34,484 bases of DNA. Origin: CAMCXT01 sp046302715 (GTDB taxonomy: Bacteria > Bacteroidota > Bacteroidia > M30B66). Below the pieces are notes generated by a model, which was given only the letters and a program-made list of their open reading frames with translations, searched no databases and was not told the DNA's origin. Each line of letters starts with the position of its first letter. The first letter of the stretch is position 1. The position numbers and the translations under genes were made by a program. Shown here piece after piece: positions 7,898 through 16,334 of the stretch. Location of the stretch: positions 1-34,484 of the forward strand of contig JBKCHQ010000040.1 of NCBI GenBank assembly GCA_046302715.1, in the 5' to 3' direction.

Positions 7898-9439
7898 TTA
7901 GCCAGTGGTTTTAACTTTACTAATAAAGTGTTCCCATTCCAATAGTTGTTCTTTTTTAAGAACACGCGGAAATTTATTCTGGCCGCCCTCTTTGCCCAAA
8001 GTGCGCATCCAGTCGTAAAACACCGAAACGGGTATTACTTCCAATTGCATTTCTTTTAATGCAGAGCGGCGTTCCACAGCATAATCGTCATTTAGCCTTT
8101 TTAAATTATCATCGAGAGCTGTCCGGAATTTTTCGACATCTACAACATCATTGCATCCGATGAACCACTTATGCCCAAATGTTTTATCGTGCACAAAACC
8201 TGAAACGCAGTATTCAGGAACTTCAACCCCCAATAGTGCTGATGTGGCAACTATGGCCTGATTCATATTGTCAACGCTCAAGTGTTCGCCGCACAAACTC
8301 AAATAATGTTTGGTGCGTCCGGTTATAATCAACTCACACAATTGTGTGTCGGTGAAACGAACAGTATCACCAATTAAATAGCGCCATGCACCCGCACATG
8401 AAGACAGCAAAAGCGCGTAATCAACGCCAGGCTTAATATCTTTAATGGTAAGAGCTTTAGCCTCTTTTAGAGGCATTCCCGATGCATCAAAATGTTCCGA
8501 ATCAAAGGGGATAAACTCAAAGAAAATTCCATTATTTAACACCAACTCCATCGCTGTTTTGCCCTTATCCGCTTGAAGTGCAATAAATCCTTCAGAGGCT
8601 AAATACGTTTCGATGTAATGCAAAGGTTTACGCATCAACTTTTCAAAACTCTTTTTGTACGGCTCGAAAAACACTCCCCCGTGTACATAAATCTGGAGAT
8701 TAGGCCAAATGTCGTGAATGGTTTCGACTTGATAGTGTTTGATTATCCGTTCAATAGCCAGATGAATCCACGCCGGAACTCCTACAATGATACCAATATC
8801 CCAGCTGGGTGCAGCAAGCACAATTTCATCAAGTTTGGCTTCCCAATCACGTTCGCGGGCAATTTTTTTACCAGGTTTATAATGCGCCTGAAACCAAAAA
8901 GGAATTTGTGACGCATTAATCCCGCTTAAATCTCCTTCATAGTAACCGCTTCTTTTTTGAAGATCCGTTGAACCTCCCAGCATGAAAATCCCCTTCTCGA
9001 AAAGTTCGGGAGGTAAATCGTAATAGGCAAGAGAAAGGATCTGTCGTACCGAGGTTCTGCGGATACTCCTAATCATCGACTTTGTAATGGGAATTTTCTT
9101 ACTCGGTGCTCCTGAAGTACCCGAACTCAAAGCAAAATACTGCACAGCTCCCGGCCAGGTGATATTCTCCTCTCCGTTAAGTAAGCGATACCACCAATCG
9201 CGATGGATAGCGTCATAATCATAAATTGGAACACGCTCCTGAAACAGCTCAAGCGCATTCCCCGAAAGAAGCATCTCATTAAAATTATAGTGCCTCCCAA
9301 ACTCGGTGTTTTGAGCCTTGCGAAGTAATTTATAAAGTGTGTTTTCCTGTTTTTTTTGAGGCGGTTGTCTTCTTTTAACCCTTGCCAGTGTTTTTTGAAG
9401 CGTAATTGCCCGTTTTATTGCTTTTCCGATTAAAGCCAT
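7898..9439 (-). CDS. GH3 family acyl-adenylate-forming enzyme (acyl acid-amido synthetase type)
   Basis: A 513-residue protein of the GH3 auxin-responsive family, a branch of the ANL adenylating superfamily. Plant GH3 enzymes activate a carboxylic acid with ATP and conjugate it to an amino acid. Visible features are the ATP P-loop FALSSGTSGAPSKKIPIT (about residues 102-119), IYVHGGVFFEPY, the adenine-pocket segment ETYLASEGFIALQ, and the C-terminal domain beginning near TDTQLCELIITGRTKHYLS. The length is normal for bacterial members. Bacteroidota homologues have no established substrate, so auxin should not be assumed. It lies 13 bases after the pseudouridine synthase gene and 4 bases before the LysE exporter, suggesting one operon in which the amide product or an amino acid might be exported (inference). 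Confidence 0.9.
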   Translation of the reverse strand: MALIGKAIKRAITLQKTLARVKRRQPPQKKQENTLYKLLRKAQNTEFGRHYNFNEMLLSGNALELFQERVPIYDYDAIHRDWWYRLLNGEENITWPGAVQYFALSSGTSGAPSKKIPITKSMIRSIRRTSVRQILSLAYYDLPPELFEKGIFMLGGSTDLQKRSGYYEGDLSGINASQIPFWFQAHYKPGKKIARERDWEAKLDEIVLAAPSWDIGIIVGVPAWIHLAIERIIKHYQVETIHDIWPNLQIYVHGGVFFEPYKKSFEKLMRKPLHYIETYLASEGFIALQADKGKTAMELVLNNGIFFEFIPFDSEHFDASGMPLKEAKALTIKDIKPGVDYALLLSSCAGAWRYLIGDTVRFTDTQLCELIITGRTKHYLSLCGEHLSVDNMNQAIVATSALLGVEVPEYCVSGFVHDKTFGHKWFIGCNDVVDVEKFRTALDDNLKRLNDDYAVERRSALKEMQLEVIPVSVFYDWMRTLGKEGGQNKFPRVLKKEQLLEWEHFISKVKTTG

Positions 9440-9452
9440 ACTCCTTGCAATT

Positions 9453-11087
9453 TTAACCCATTCGAAGCATTATCAATTCTTTTTCTGTTAAAAATCTAAA
9501 CTTGCCGCGTGGCAGATTTTTCTTGGTAAGGCCAGCCAAACCTGTTCGATCGAGCTTTACAACATCATAGCCGAGATGCTCGAAAATTCTTCTCACAATT
9601 CTGTTTTTACCAGAATGCAGCACTACGCCAATCTCTTTTTTGCTCTCGGTAGATGCCCACGAAATCTCATCCACATGAGCGGGACCATCCTCTAAAACCA
9701 ATCCTTCGGCAATTCGCTTTAAATCTACAGCCTGTAAATTTTTATCCAAAGTTACATGGTACACCTTGCGCATTTCATGCGAAGGATGGGTAAGCCTTTT
9801 AGCCAGTTCGCCATCGTTGGTGAGCAAGAGCAATCCGGTTGTAGCTCTATCTAAACGACCAACGGGATAGAGGCGCTCTCTGCAGGCTTCGCGTACCAGT
9901 TCCATTACGGTTTTTCGTCCTTCCGGGTCACTGGCTGTGGTGATGTAATCTTTGGGCTTGTTCAATAAAACATATTGTTTCTTTTCGCGACTTAATGTTT
10001 GATCGCCGTATTGAATTTTATCAATGGGGCTTACCCTAAAACCAAGCGTATTTACAACAACCCCATTTACTTTAACCGCTCCACTCAGAATTAGGTCATC
10101 TGCCTCTCTTCGGCTGCAAATACCTGCGTTTGCAATGTATTTATTGAGTCTTATTTTCCCGTCCAGCGATTCCAGCGTGGGTTTGCTTTCCTTCTTGCCT
10201 TTAGTGAAAACCGCTCTTTGTTTAGGCACAAAATCCGGCACAAAACCATCAGAATACTGTCCTTTTTTTCCTCTCGAGTGTTTCTTTTTATTGAGCTCAT
10301 CCTGAAATTGCTCAGGATCCAGCCATTCGCCTTCTGATTTAAAGCGTTCGGTTCTTGTTGAAGGCTTACGATCTAATGAACGGTCAGATTTTGTGTAGTT
10401 CCCTCGCGCTGGTTTGCGCTCTTCATAACCTCCACGTTTAGGCTGTCGTTCGAAAGCTGGTTTTACCTCATCGCTCTTGCGATAGCGCGAAGATGGCGAT
10501 TTGTCTTGCGTACTTTCGTCGGTTCTTGGTCTTCTGGGGCGTTTGGCCTTTTCACCATCTTCGGTCGAAAATTTTCGCTCAGTACCATACGCTGATGTTT
10601 TTCGGCTGCGTGTTTCCTTAAACCCTTCTCCCTCCTTAGAAGATTCGCTTCTTCGTGTTCTGGGTCTATCAGAATCATCTCTTGAAAATTTTCGTTCAGC
10701 TCCATAATCCGATGATTTGCGGCTCCGTGTGCCCTTAAACCCTTCATTATCCTTTGGGAATTCACTCCTTCGGGTTCTAGGCTTGTCGTTATCGTCTCTG
10801 GAAAATCTGCGTTCTTCTCTTGGCTCCGAGGGTTTTCGATTACGTGAGTCGCTAAATCCCTCTCGTTTCTTAGGAGCATCATCGTTACGGGCCGAGGATT
10901 TTTTTTCTCGGTCGAATTCTCTTTTGGCAGGACGTTTTTCATCACCACCCTCGCGTGGCGGACCAAATGAAAAATACTTAGGCGTACTTTTCGCGGGTTT
11001 AACGCTTCGGTTTTCGGAGCTATTTGGGTGTTCACCCTCGTCTGATTTCTTACTCCTACGTGGTTTGTCTGATTCTTTTCCAGCCAT
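9453..11087 (-). CDS. rluB: RluB/RsuA-family 23S rRNA pseudouridine synthase with long disordered N-terminal extension
   Basis: Residues about 312-544 form a normal RsuA/RluB enzyme. An S4 RNA-binding domain (IRLNKYIANAGICSRREAD, AVKVNGVVV) is followed by the catalytic domain with GRLDRATTGLLLLTNDG, where D413 is the catalytic aspartate, and RIVRRIFEHLGYDVVKLDR. The family isomerises a uridine in 23S rRNA helix 90 (U2605 in E. coli). The first ~310 residues are low-complexity, dominated by R, K, S, D and E, with three tandem 39-residue repeats (start near residues 76, 115 and 154). Such tails occur in other Bacteroidota members and probably bind RNA non-specifically. A -7 box at 11107-11114 drives it; the GH3 and LysE genes follow. 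Which RluB-like paralogue it is cannot be settled here. Confidence 0.92.
   Translation of the reverse strand: MAGKESDKPRRSKKSDEGEHPNSSENRSVKPAKSTPKYFSFGPPREGGDEKRPAKREFDREKKSSARNDDAPKKREGFSDSRNRKPSEPREERRFSRDDNDKPRTRRSEFPKDNEGFKGTRSRKSSDYGAERKFSRDDSDRPRTRRSESSKEGEGFKETRSRKTSAYGTERKFSTEDGEKAKRPRRPRTDESTQDKSPSSRYRKSDEVKPAFERQPKRGGYEERKPARGNYTKSDRSLDRKPSTRTERFKSEGEWLDPEQFQDELNKKKHSRGKKGQYSDGFVPDFVPKQRAVFTKGKKESKPTLESLDGKIRLNKYIANAGICSRREADDLILSGAVKVNGVVVNTLGFRVSPIDKIQYGDQTLSREKKQYVLLNKPKDYITTASDPEGRKTVMELVREACRERLYPVGRLDRATTGLLLLTNDGELAKRLTHPSHEMRKVYHVTLDKNLQAVDLKRIAEGLVLEDGPAHVDEISWASTESKKEIGVVLHSGKNRIVRRIFEHLGYDVVKLDRTGLAGLTKKNLPRGKFRFLTEKELIMLRMG
10512..10862 (-). repeat. Three tandem 117-bp coding repeats in rluB
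   Basis: Codons 76-192 hold three consecutive 39-residue units, each starting EGF and containing R-[NS]-RK, then ER[RK]FS, then PRTRRSE or a variant. Units one and two are closest (RFSRDDNDKPRTRRSEF and KFSRDDSDRPRTRRSES). Unit three diverges in its second half. The exact 39-codon spacing points to in-frame duplication. Confidence 0.8.
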
Positions 11088-11106
11088 TATTTTATCCTAT
11101 AAGAGG

Positions 11107-11114
11107 CAAATGTA
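11107..11114 (-). promoter_or_regulatory. Candidate -7 box for the rluB operon
   Basis: The minus strand reads TACATTTG, an exact TAnnTTTG match, about 20 bases before the ATG. A TTTG at 11139-11142, inside the end of yraN, could be the -33 element, at a slightly long 24-base spacing. Confidence 0.55.
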
Positions 11115-11133
11115 AGGTTTTTGCCCTTAACAT

Positions 11134-11499
11134 TTAGTCAAACGGACTAAAGGCCCGCTCAATGTGCCTTAATTCGAAGCCGTTGGAATTAAACACAATG
11201 GAAATAATATCAAAGCGTGTTTCCATGTGGACATTCGCCTTGATGATATATGCTTCGGCCGCATTCACCAGCAAACGTTGTTTTTTAAGTCCTACCTGCT
11301 CATAGGGCATTCCGTATTTTTTATTCTTACGGGCTTTAACCTCTACAATAATAAGTAGATTCGAATTCTCGGCAACGATATCAATTTCCTCAAATCGGTT
11401 TTTCCAATTGCGTGCTAAAATGGTAAAGCCTTTATCTTTGAGAAAGGCGACGGCAAGACGTTCTGCTTGCTGACCTAAAATGAGGTTGCTCGGTGCCAA
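11134..11499 (-). CDS. yraN: YraN/UPF0102 family endonuclease-like protein
   Basis: A 121-residue protein matching UPF0102. The family pattern is visible in order: LGQQAERLAVAFLKDKGF, ILARNWKNRFEEIDIVAE, LLIIVEVKARKN with the E-x-K of a restriction-endonuclease-like fold, KKQRLLVNAAEAYI, and TRFDIISI. The cellular role is not well established; a link to DNA processing is usually proposed. The start is odd. The only start-like codon upstream of the conserved region is TTG at 11499, because an in-frame TGA lies five codons before it and no ATG or GTG intervenes. It follows rlmB by about 100 bases on the same strand. Confidence 0.88.
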   Translation of the reverse strand: MAPSNLILGQQAERLAVAFLKDKGFTILARNWKNRFEEIDIVAENSNLLIIVEVKARKNKKYGMPYEQVGLKKQRLLVNAAEAYIIKANVHMETRFDIISIVFNSNGFELRHIERAFSPFD

Positions 11500-11600
11500 G
11501 AGATCGAATAATCAACCTAAAATTAAGCTGCGGCTTCGAAGGTTTAAGAGCGCTCCCTAATTAATTATTACAGATTATGTTGATAAATTCTACACTCGGG

Positions 11601-12353
11601 CTAGGCACTTCGTTGCCTTACCACTTCATAAAGTACCAAACCGGCAGCCACCGAAACATTCAACGATTCGGTCTGTCCAAGCATAGGAATTTTAACGAGT
11701 TCGTCGCATTTTTTGAGATATTCGGGACTTATGCCGGTTTCTTCCGATCCCATCAAAATACAAATGGGCCCCGATAAATCGGTATCGTACAATACGTTCT
11801 TCGCTTTTTCTGAGGCTCCTGCAATACGAATGCCTGAATTTTTTAAGTACTCTAGCGTGTCTTTTAAGTTCATCGAACGTATTACAGGCAAGTGCATTAA
11901 GGCTCCAGCAGATGTTTTAACCGCATCGCCTCCTATTCGGGCACTTCCGCGTGCAGGAATAATAATGGCATCGGCACCAGCGCACTCTGCAGAACGACAA
12001 ATTGCACCAAAGTTTCGCACGTCGGTAACCCTATCGAGCACCATTAAAAAAGGATCGCGCCCTTGTTCAAAAACTCGTTGAAGCACTTCCTCCAATGGTT
12101 GAAATTCAACCGGCGATAAAAATGCAATTAATCCCTGATGTGCCTTACGTGTTAATGCATTTAGTTTTTCTTTGGGCACCGCTTGAAGCGGAATCCCCAA
12201 GGCTTCAAGCTGTTTTTTTATGGCGCTTATCTGCGGCGAATGCAATCCGTGCTGCATCAACACTTTATCTATTTCTTTTCCTTTTTCGAGGGCTTCCTCC
12301 AAAGGGTGAATACCAAATATAAATTCGTCCTTACTCTTGTGGTTCTGGTTCAT
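11601..12353 (-). CDS. rlmB: 23S rRNA (guanosine-2'-O)-methyltransferase RlmB (SpoU/TrmH family)
   Basis: A SAM-dependent SPOUT methyltransferase of 250 residues; RlmB methylates G2251 of 23S rRNA. The N-terminal substrate-binding domain starts FIFGIHPLEEALEKGKEIDK and includes HQGLIAFLSP. The C-terminal knotted domain shows all three SpoU motifs: DRVTDVRNFGAICRSAECAG, ILMGSEETGIS, and IPMLGQTESLNVSVAAGLVL. The start chosen is the ATG at 12353 (MNQNHKSKDEFIFG). An in-frame start 20 codons upstream would lie deep inside rmuC and adds nothing family-like. The first 23 bases overlap the end of the disrupted rmuC, so translation was probably coupled to it. Confidence 0.94.
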   Translation of the reverse strand: MNQNHKSKDEFIFGIHPLEEALEKGKEIDKVLMQHGLHSPQISAIKKQLEALGIPLQAVPKEKLNALTRKAHQGLIAFLSPVEFQPLEEVLQRVFEQGRDPFLMVLDRVTDVRNFGAICRSAECAGADAIIIPARGSARIGGDAVKTSAGALMHLPVIRSMNLKDTLEYLKNSGIRIAGASEKAKNVLYDTDLSGPICILMGSEETGISPEYLKKCDELVKIPMLGQTESLNVSVAAGLVLYEVVRQRSA

Positions 12354-13683
12354 TGTCGTCGGTAGAATCTTCGTGTGTGTTAAATTTTGGGCCCAGTTTT
12401 TTGCTGTTGGCAATTCCCAGTTTTCGCATTTCTTCTGCCTTACGCACCAGATTGCCGTTTCCGGTATGCAATTTTTTCACCGCATCGTCATACGTCTTAC
12501 GGGCGGTATCCATCTGTGCCCCCAGTTTTGTCAAATCGTCGGTAAAGCCTACAAATTTATCATATAAGTCGGCTCCCTTACGTGCAATTTCGAGCGCATT
12601 TCGATTTTGATATTCCTGTCGCCAGATACTCGAAATGGTTCTCAAGGTGGCCAATAATGTCGTAGGACTTACTAGTACAATATTGCGGTCAAAGGCCTCC
12701 TGAAATATGGCAGGCTCAGCTTGCACCGCCAAAGCAAAGGCAGGCTCAACCGGGATGAATAACAACACAAAATCGAGGCTATTAAGATTATGTAAATTTT
12801 GGTAGTTCTTGGCCGACAATCCTTTAATATGTCCGCGAAGCGAAGCAATATGTTCTCTACAAGCCTGATGTGCCCGGTCGCTATCGTCTTCAGACGAAAA
12901 TCTTTCATAGGCTACTAACGAAACCTTTTAATCAATAACTATATCCTTTGATTCGGGCAGTCGAATTATAACATCGGGCTGCAGGCGGTTGCCATCGTCA
13001 TCGGCATGCGAAGCCTGAATGCTGTACTCCCGATCTTTCACCAAGCCCGATTTCTCCAGCACCGATTCCAATATAAATTCGCCCCAATTGCCCTGTGCTT
13101 TATTGTCGCCTTTCAGTGCTTTAGTGAGATTTTCGGCTTCCTTGCTCATTTGCACATTCAGCTGCTGCAAATTGTTGAGCTGTGTCAACAGCGCTTCGTT
13201 CTTTAAAAGTCCCTCCTTATGAGAATCTTCAACTTTCTTTTCAAATTCGCCCAGTTTTTCACGGAGTGGTTTTAATATGGCGTCCATGTTTTCTCGGTTT
13301 ACCTCGGTAAACTTTTTACTTTTTTCTTCCAGGAGTTCGCCCGCCAGATTTTTGAATTCATGCTGGAATCGGCCCTGTATTTCTTCCAACTCGGCTTTTT
13401 GGGTTTCCAGTTTTTCGTTCAGTGCATCGGCATGCCCTTTCCACGTTGCTGTGGATGCAATGCTTTGGCTAAGTTCGTCGCGAACCTCACTCATTTCTTC
13501 CTTCAATTTTTCGTAATCCTCATTACGTTGTTGCAGTAATTGTTGAGCGGCCAAATGCTCCGCACTTAACTTTTGCAGTTCAATTTGCTCGGGGGAAGTG
13601 CGCGATTGGCTTCGCGACTGGGAATAAAAAAATCCGATTAAAATGCCTACAAGCACCCCACTCAATAACATTAAATAGTCCAT
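12331..13683 (-). pseudogene. rmuC: rmuC, DNA recombination protein family, interrupted by an in-frame TAA
   Basis: Read straight through, this frame gives a complete RmuC of 450 codons plus stop: an N-terminal membrane anchor (LMLLSGVLVGILIGFF), a long coiled coil (about residues 30-180), and the conserved domain starting KGDNKAQGNWGEFILESVLE. Codon 252 (12930-12928) is TAA, giving IVID-stop-KVSLVAYERF where the family has DSKV. Changing one base (TAA to TCA, Ser) restores the usual residue. The reading frame is unchanged after the stop and the rest is well conserved (KNYQNLHNLNSLDFVLLFIP, FDRNIVLVSPTTLLATLRTI). The stop falls in the D-x-K motif of the nuclease-like core, so a 251-residue product would lack it. 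Either a recent nonsense mutation or a sequence error. The family limits inversion at short inverted repeats. Confidence 0.88.
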
Positions 13684-13732
13684 AAATCAGTGATGTTTAA
13701 ATAAGGCCAAAAGGTAGGTAATTTAAACAGCT

Positions 13733-15454
13733 CTAAAAAAGCGAAGAAATTCCAAAATGGATCTTTGCGCTGCGTACCTGTGGTGTTTGACCAAACTGAC
13801 TTCCTAGCGCATAACTAATAGTGAAGATGCCCGCCTTGGTTTCAAAACTAATTCCAGCCCCCAGACCGTAGGGCGTGTCACTAATGCTGCGGTTAACGGC
13901 ATAATTTTCATACCAGGCAGCATTTGTAAACAGAAACAGAAAGGAATTCTGCTCCAGCAAATACCGATACTCAACATTTAAAATACTGAATGAAGAAGCA
14001 AAGATGCTTTCTTCGTCAAATCCCCGAAGGCTTGACACACCCCCAATGCGGTAAAGCTCATTTTCAAAGAGTGATGTGGCATTTAAATACGCTGCGTTGG
14101 CTCCGATATTCAAGGTAGATTGTCTAAACAAAGGGATGAACCAATCGAAATCGGTATAGGCATTTACTTGCAGCGATTTAGTTGGAAAAGCCTCCGATTC
14201 TCCTTCAGCTGTAATCGAATTGGGATTAATCTTACGGGTTCCTACGCCGCTTTTTACCAATAGTTTTATGCCTCGGCGTGGGTTCCAACGGTAATCGAGT
14301 CGGGTAAAATTAAATTCAAGTCCATAGCTGGTTGACTTTACATCACTATAATCAGGCAATCCATTAGTATTGGAGCTTAGGCCCGAAGGCAACAGCGAAG
14401 AAATGCGTTGCTCTACAAAAGCCTTTAAATAGTCGGTTCCGCTTAGCAGATATTGAACGCCAATACCCTGAATTATATTGAGAAAGGTGGAGTCGCGCTT
14501 AAACAGATTAAATTGACCGTCGAGTCCGAAGGGCAGCTGAAAAATAAACGGCCACGAAGCTTTAATGGCCAAGCTTTGTGTTGAGGGCTGCAAGCGTTTC
14601 CAATCCAAATCAAAGGCCTCGGCACGACCCAATGCATTACGCAATTTTAAGTTGGCCTCCCCGGTTATCAATAAACGATTTTCGTTACCTGTATTGGGTA
14701 AAAAACCTATCATGCCGCTAAAATTGGAAGCTTTACGGGCGTTCAAATGCATGCGTAAAAGTGCCGACTCTTCCAGAAAAAAAACTTCGGCTGGCTTAGT
14801 CTGCGTTATAAATGGCAGCTCGTTAAGACGGCTTTTCAGCCTTGACAGTGCCTGCTCATTATAGGCATCGCCGGGCTTAATTCCAAGATAATTGTATAGG
14901 TAGGATTTACTGATGCGGGCATTCCCACGCCATGTAACACTGTCGTAAACGATTTTGTTACCGGATTTAACATTAATGGATGCATGTAAGGTATTTGATT
15001 CCTGTCGAATACTATCTAATTGTAGGGCCGCAAAAGGATATCCGTTATTCTCATACCAAACGAGGCTACGTTCCAGTACTGTGGCCGCTTTTTCGAATTT
15101 TAGCTCTGTATTACGGAAGTTTCGCGATCGATAATTGGCAAACCTCAAAGCCTCATCAGACGCATTTCCCTTCGACAATGCTACCCAGGTATATATCTTT
15201 CCTTTATTTAACCAATAGATGAGGGTATCGTTTGTTTTATTCATGCTGTCTATGCTTGCAGCCAGATAGCCTAAGCGGTAAAATTCATTAAGCACATTTG
15301 AGATTTCTTTTTCGGCGGCTGCCGGCGAATTAACCCTCTTTGACTTTAGCGGTTTGCTAAAACCTGTTTCGTAAAGCATTACATTTATTTGTTGGGCAAA
15401 AACAAAGGCCGGCCCCAACAAAAGGAAGATTAAGATGGATCGAAAAAAGCACAT
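13733..15454 (-). CDS. Omp85 superfamily outer-membrane protein (POTRA plus beta-barrel; BamA/TamA-like)
   Basis: The chosen start gives 573 residues beginning MCFFRSILIFLLLGPAFVFAQ, a good signal peptide. The other candidate is a TTG 12 bases upstream. The ATG overlaps the stop of ung (TAATG on the minus strand), supporting translational coupling. Residues about 25-165 look like degenerate POTRA-type alpha/beta modules. Residues about 168-226 form a clear POTRA (IVYDSVTWRGNARISKSYLY then RLKSRLNELPFI). The remainder is a beta-barrel with the family's lid-loop RGF motif in GGVSSLRGFDEES (about residues 471-483), ending in a terminal Phe typical of outer-membrane barrels. It is shorter than BamA, closer to TamA-like or FhaC-like members. 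A role in assembling or exporting outer-membrane or surface proteins is inferred. Confidence 0.88.
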   Translation of the reverse strand: MCFFRSILIFLLLGPAFVFAQQINVMLYETGFSKPLKSKRVNSPAAAEKEISNVLNEFYRLGYLAASIDSMNKTNDTLIYWLNKGKIYTWVALSKGNASDEALRFANYRSRNFRNTELKFEKAATVLERSLVWYENNGYPFAALQLDSIRQESNTLHASINVKSGNKIVYDSVTWRGNARISKSYLYNYLGIKPGDAYNEQALSRLKSRLNELPFITQTKPAEVFFLEESALLRMHLNARKASNFSGMIGFLPNTGNENRLLITGEANLKLRNALGRAEAFDLDWKRLQPSTQSLAIKASWPFIFQLPFGLDGQFNLFKRDSTFLNIIQGIGVQYLLSGTDYLKAFVEQRISSLLPSGLSSNTNGLPDYSDVKSTSYGLEFNFTRLDYRWNPRRGIKLLVKSGVGTRKINPNSITAEGESEAFPTKSLQVNAYTDFDWFIPLFRQSTLNIGANAAYLNATSLFENELYRIGGVSSLRGFDEESIFASSFSILNVEYRYLLEQNSFLFLFTNAAWYENYAVNRSISDTPYGLGAGISFETKAGIFTISYALGSQFGQTPQVRSAKIHFGISSLF

Positions 15455-16136
15455 TAAAGAGGCCAATGGATGGGTTGTTTGCCTTGATCAATCAAAATTT
15501 TATTGGCTTTGGTAAAGTGACGGCATCCCCAAAAGCCCGTATAAGCTGATAAGGGAGATGGGTGCGGCGCTTTTAATACAAAATGCTTTGAAGTGTCGAT
15601 AAGCTTTTCTTTGCCTTGTGCCGGCTTGCCCCACAAGAGAAATACCACTCCTGCATTGTTTACCGAAACGGTACGAATTACTTCGTCGGTAAATTGCTCC
15701 CAGCCTCTACCTTGATGCGATGCTGCAGCACCAGACCGCACCGTAAGCGAGTATTTAAGAGTAAGACACCTTGGCGAGCCCATGGCGTTAAATCGCCACT
15801 GCCCGAGAGCGAAAACCCCGTATCGCTTTCTATTTCCTTAAAAATATTTACCAGCGATGGAGGCAAACGAATCCCATCAGCTACCGAAAAACACAAACCG
15901 TTAGCTTGCCCAGGCCCATGATAAGGGTCCTGCCCTACGATTACCACCTTTACATCGTTTAATGGAGTGGCATTGAATGCCGCAAATATTTGAGGGCCGG
16001 GTGGAAAAATGTTAAATCGCGTGCGTTCTTCTACCAAAAACTCTTTGAGCATGGAAAAATAAGGTTTGCTAAATTCTTCGGCGAGGGCTTTTGCCCACGA
16101 GGCCTCTATGGCTACTTGCTTTATTTCCATACTCAT
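15454..16136 (-). pseudogene. ung: ung, uracil-DNA glycosylase, disrupted by a one-base frameshift
   Basis: Two overlapping minus-strand frames together give a full family-1 uracil-DNA glycosylase. Frame one (from 16136) runs through VVIVGQDPYHGPGQANGLCF, with catalytic D70, and LPPSLVNIFKEIE to WARQGVLLLNT (residue 129), then leaves the family. Frame two resumes exactly there with LTVRSGAAASHQGRGWEQFT, FLLWGKPAQGKEKLID and HPSPLSAYTGFWGCRHF, holding the catalytic histidine, and ends at 15454. Only two bases (15748-15749) separate the last good codon of one frame from the first of the other, so one deleted base in NT-x-LTVR explains everything; repaired, the protein has 227 residues. A real frameshift would abolish uracil excision. 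A consensus or assembly error is the alternative. Confidence 0.9.
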
Positions 16137-16143
16137 TATTGAA

Positions 16144-16151
16144 CAAATATA
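16144..16151 (-). promoter_or_regulatory. Candidate -7 box for ung
   Basis: The minus strand reads TATATTTG, matching TAnnTTTG. Transcription would start near 16139, only about three bases before the first ATG (16136) and nine before the second in-frame ATG (16130), so the second may be the real start. No good -33 box is visible. Confidence 0.5.
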
Positions 16152-16287
16152 AGACGGCAGCTAACGCCTTATGAAAATTATTTTTTCATAAAACATATAA
16201 TCCACGTAACAAATATGTGATGGATGCCGTTCTAAAGTCATGTTTTGAAAATACGTGTTAATTTTTCATGATTTTTTTTGTTCCGTG

Positions 16288-16315
16288 TTGTAATAATGTA
16301 AAATGTTTACCTTCG
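16288..16315 (+). promoter_or_regulatory. Candidate promoter for the small lipoprotein and ytxJ
   Basis: TTG at 16288-16290, a 17-base spacer, then TACCTTCG at 16308-16315, one mismatch from TAnnTTTG. The predicted transcript starts about 15 bases before the ATG at 16335. Confidence 0.45.
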
Positions 16316-16334
16316 CACTTGTTGATTAATGATC

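Noticed and set aside
10463..11115. Long frames of 130-190 codons on both strands
   Set aside because: They are produced by the low-complexity R/S/D codons of the rluB extension; the real frame is continuous with the S4 and catalytic domains.
12331..12819. Independent 162-residue gene
   Set aside because: It is the C-terminal part of rmuC in the same frame as the N-terminal part and would have to start at an internal TTG.
15454..15783. Independent 109-residue gene
   Set aside because: It is the C-terminal half of ung; its first 12 codons are out-of-frame ung sequence.
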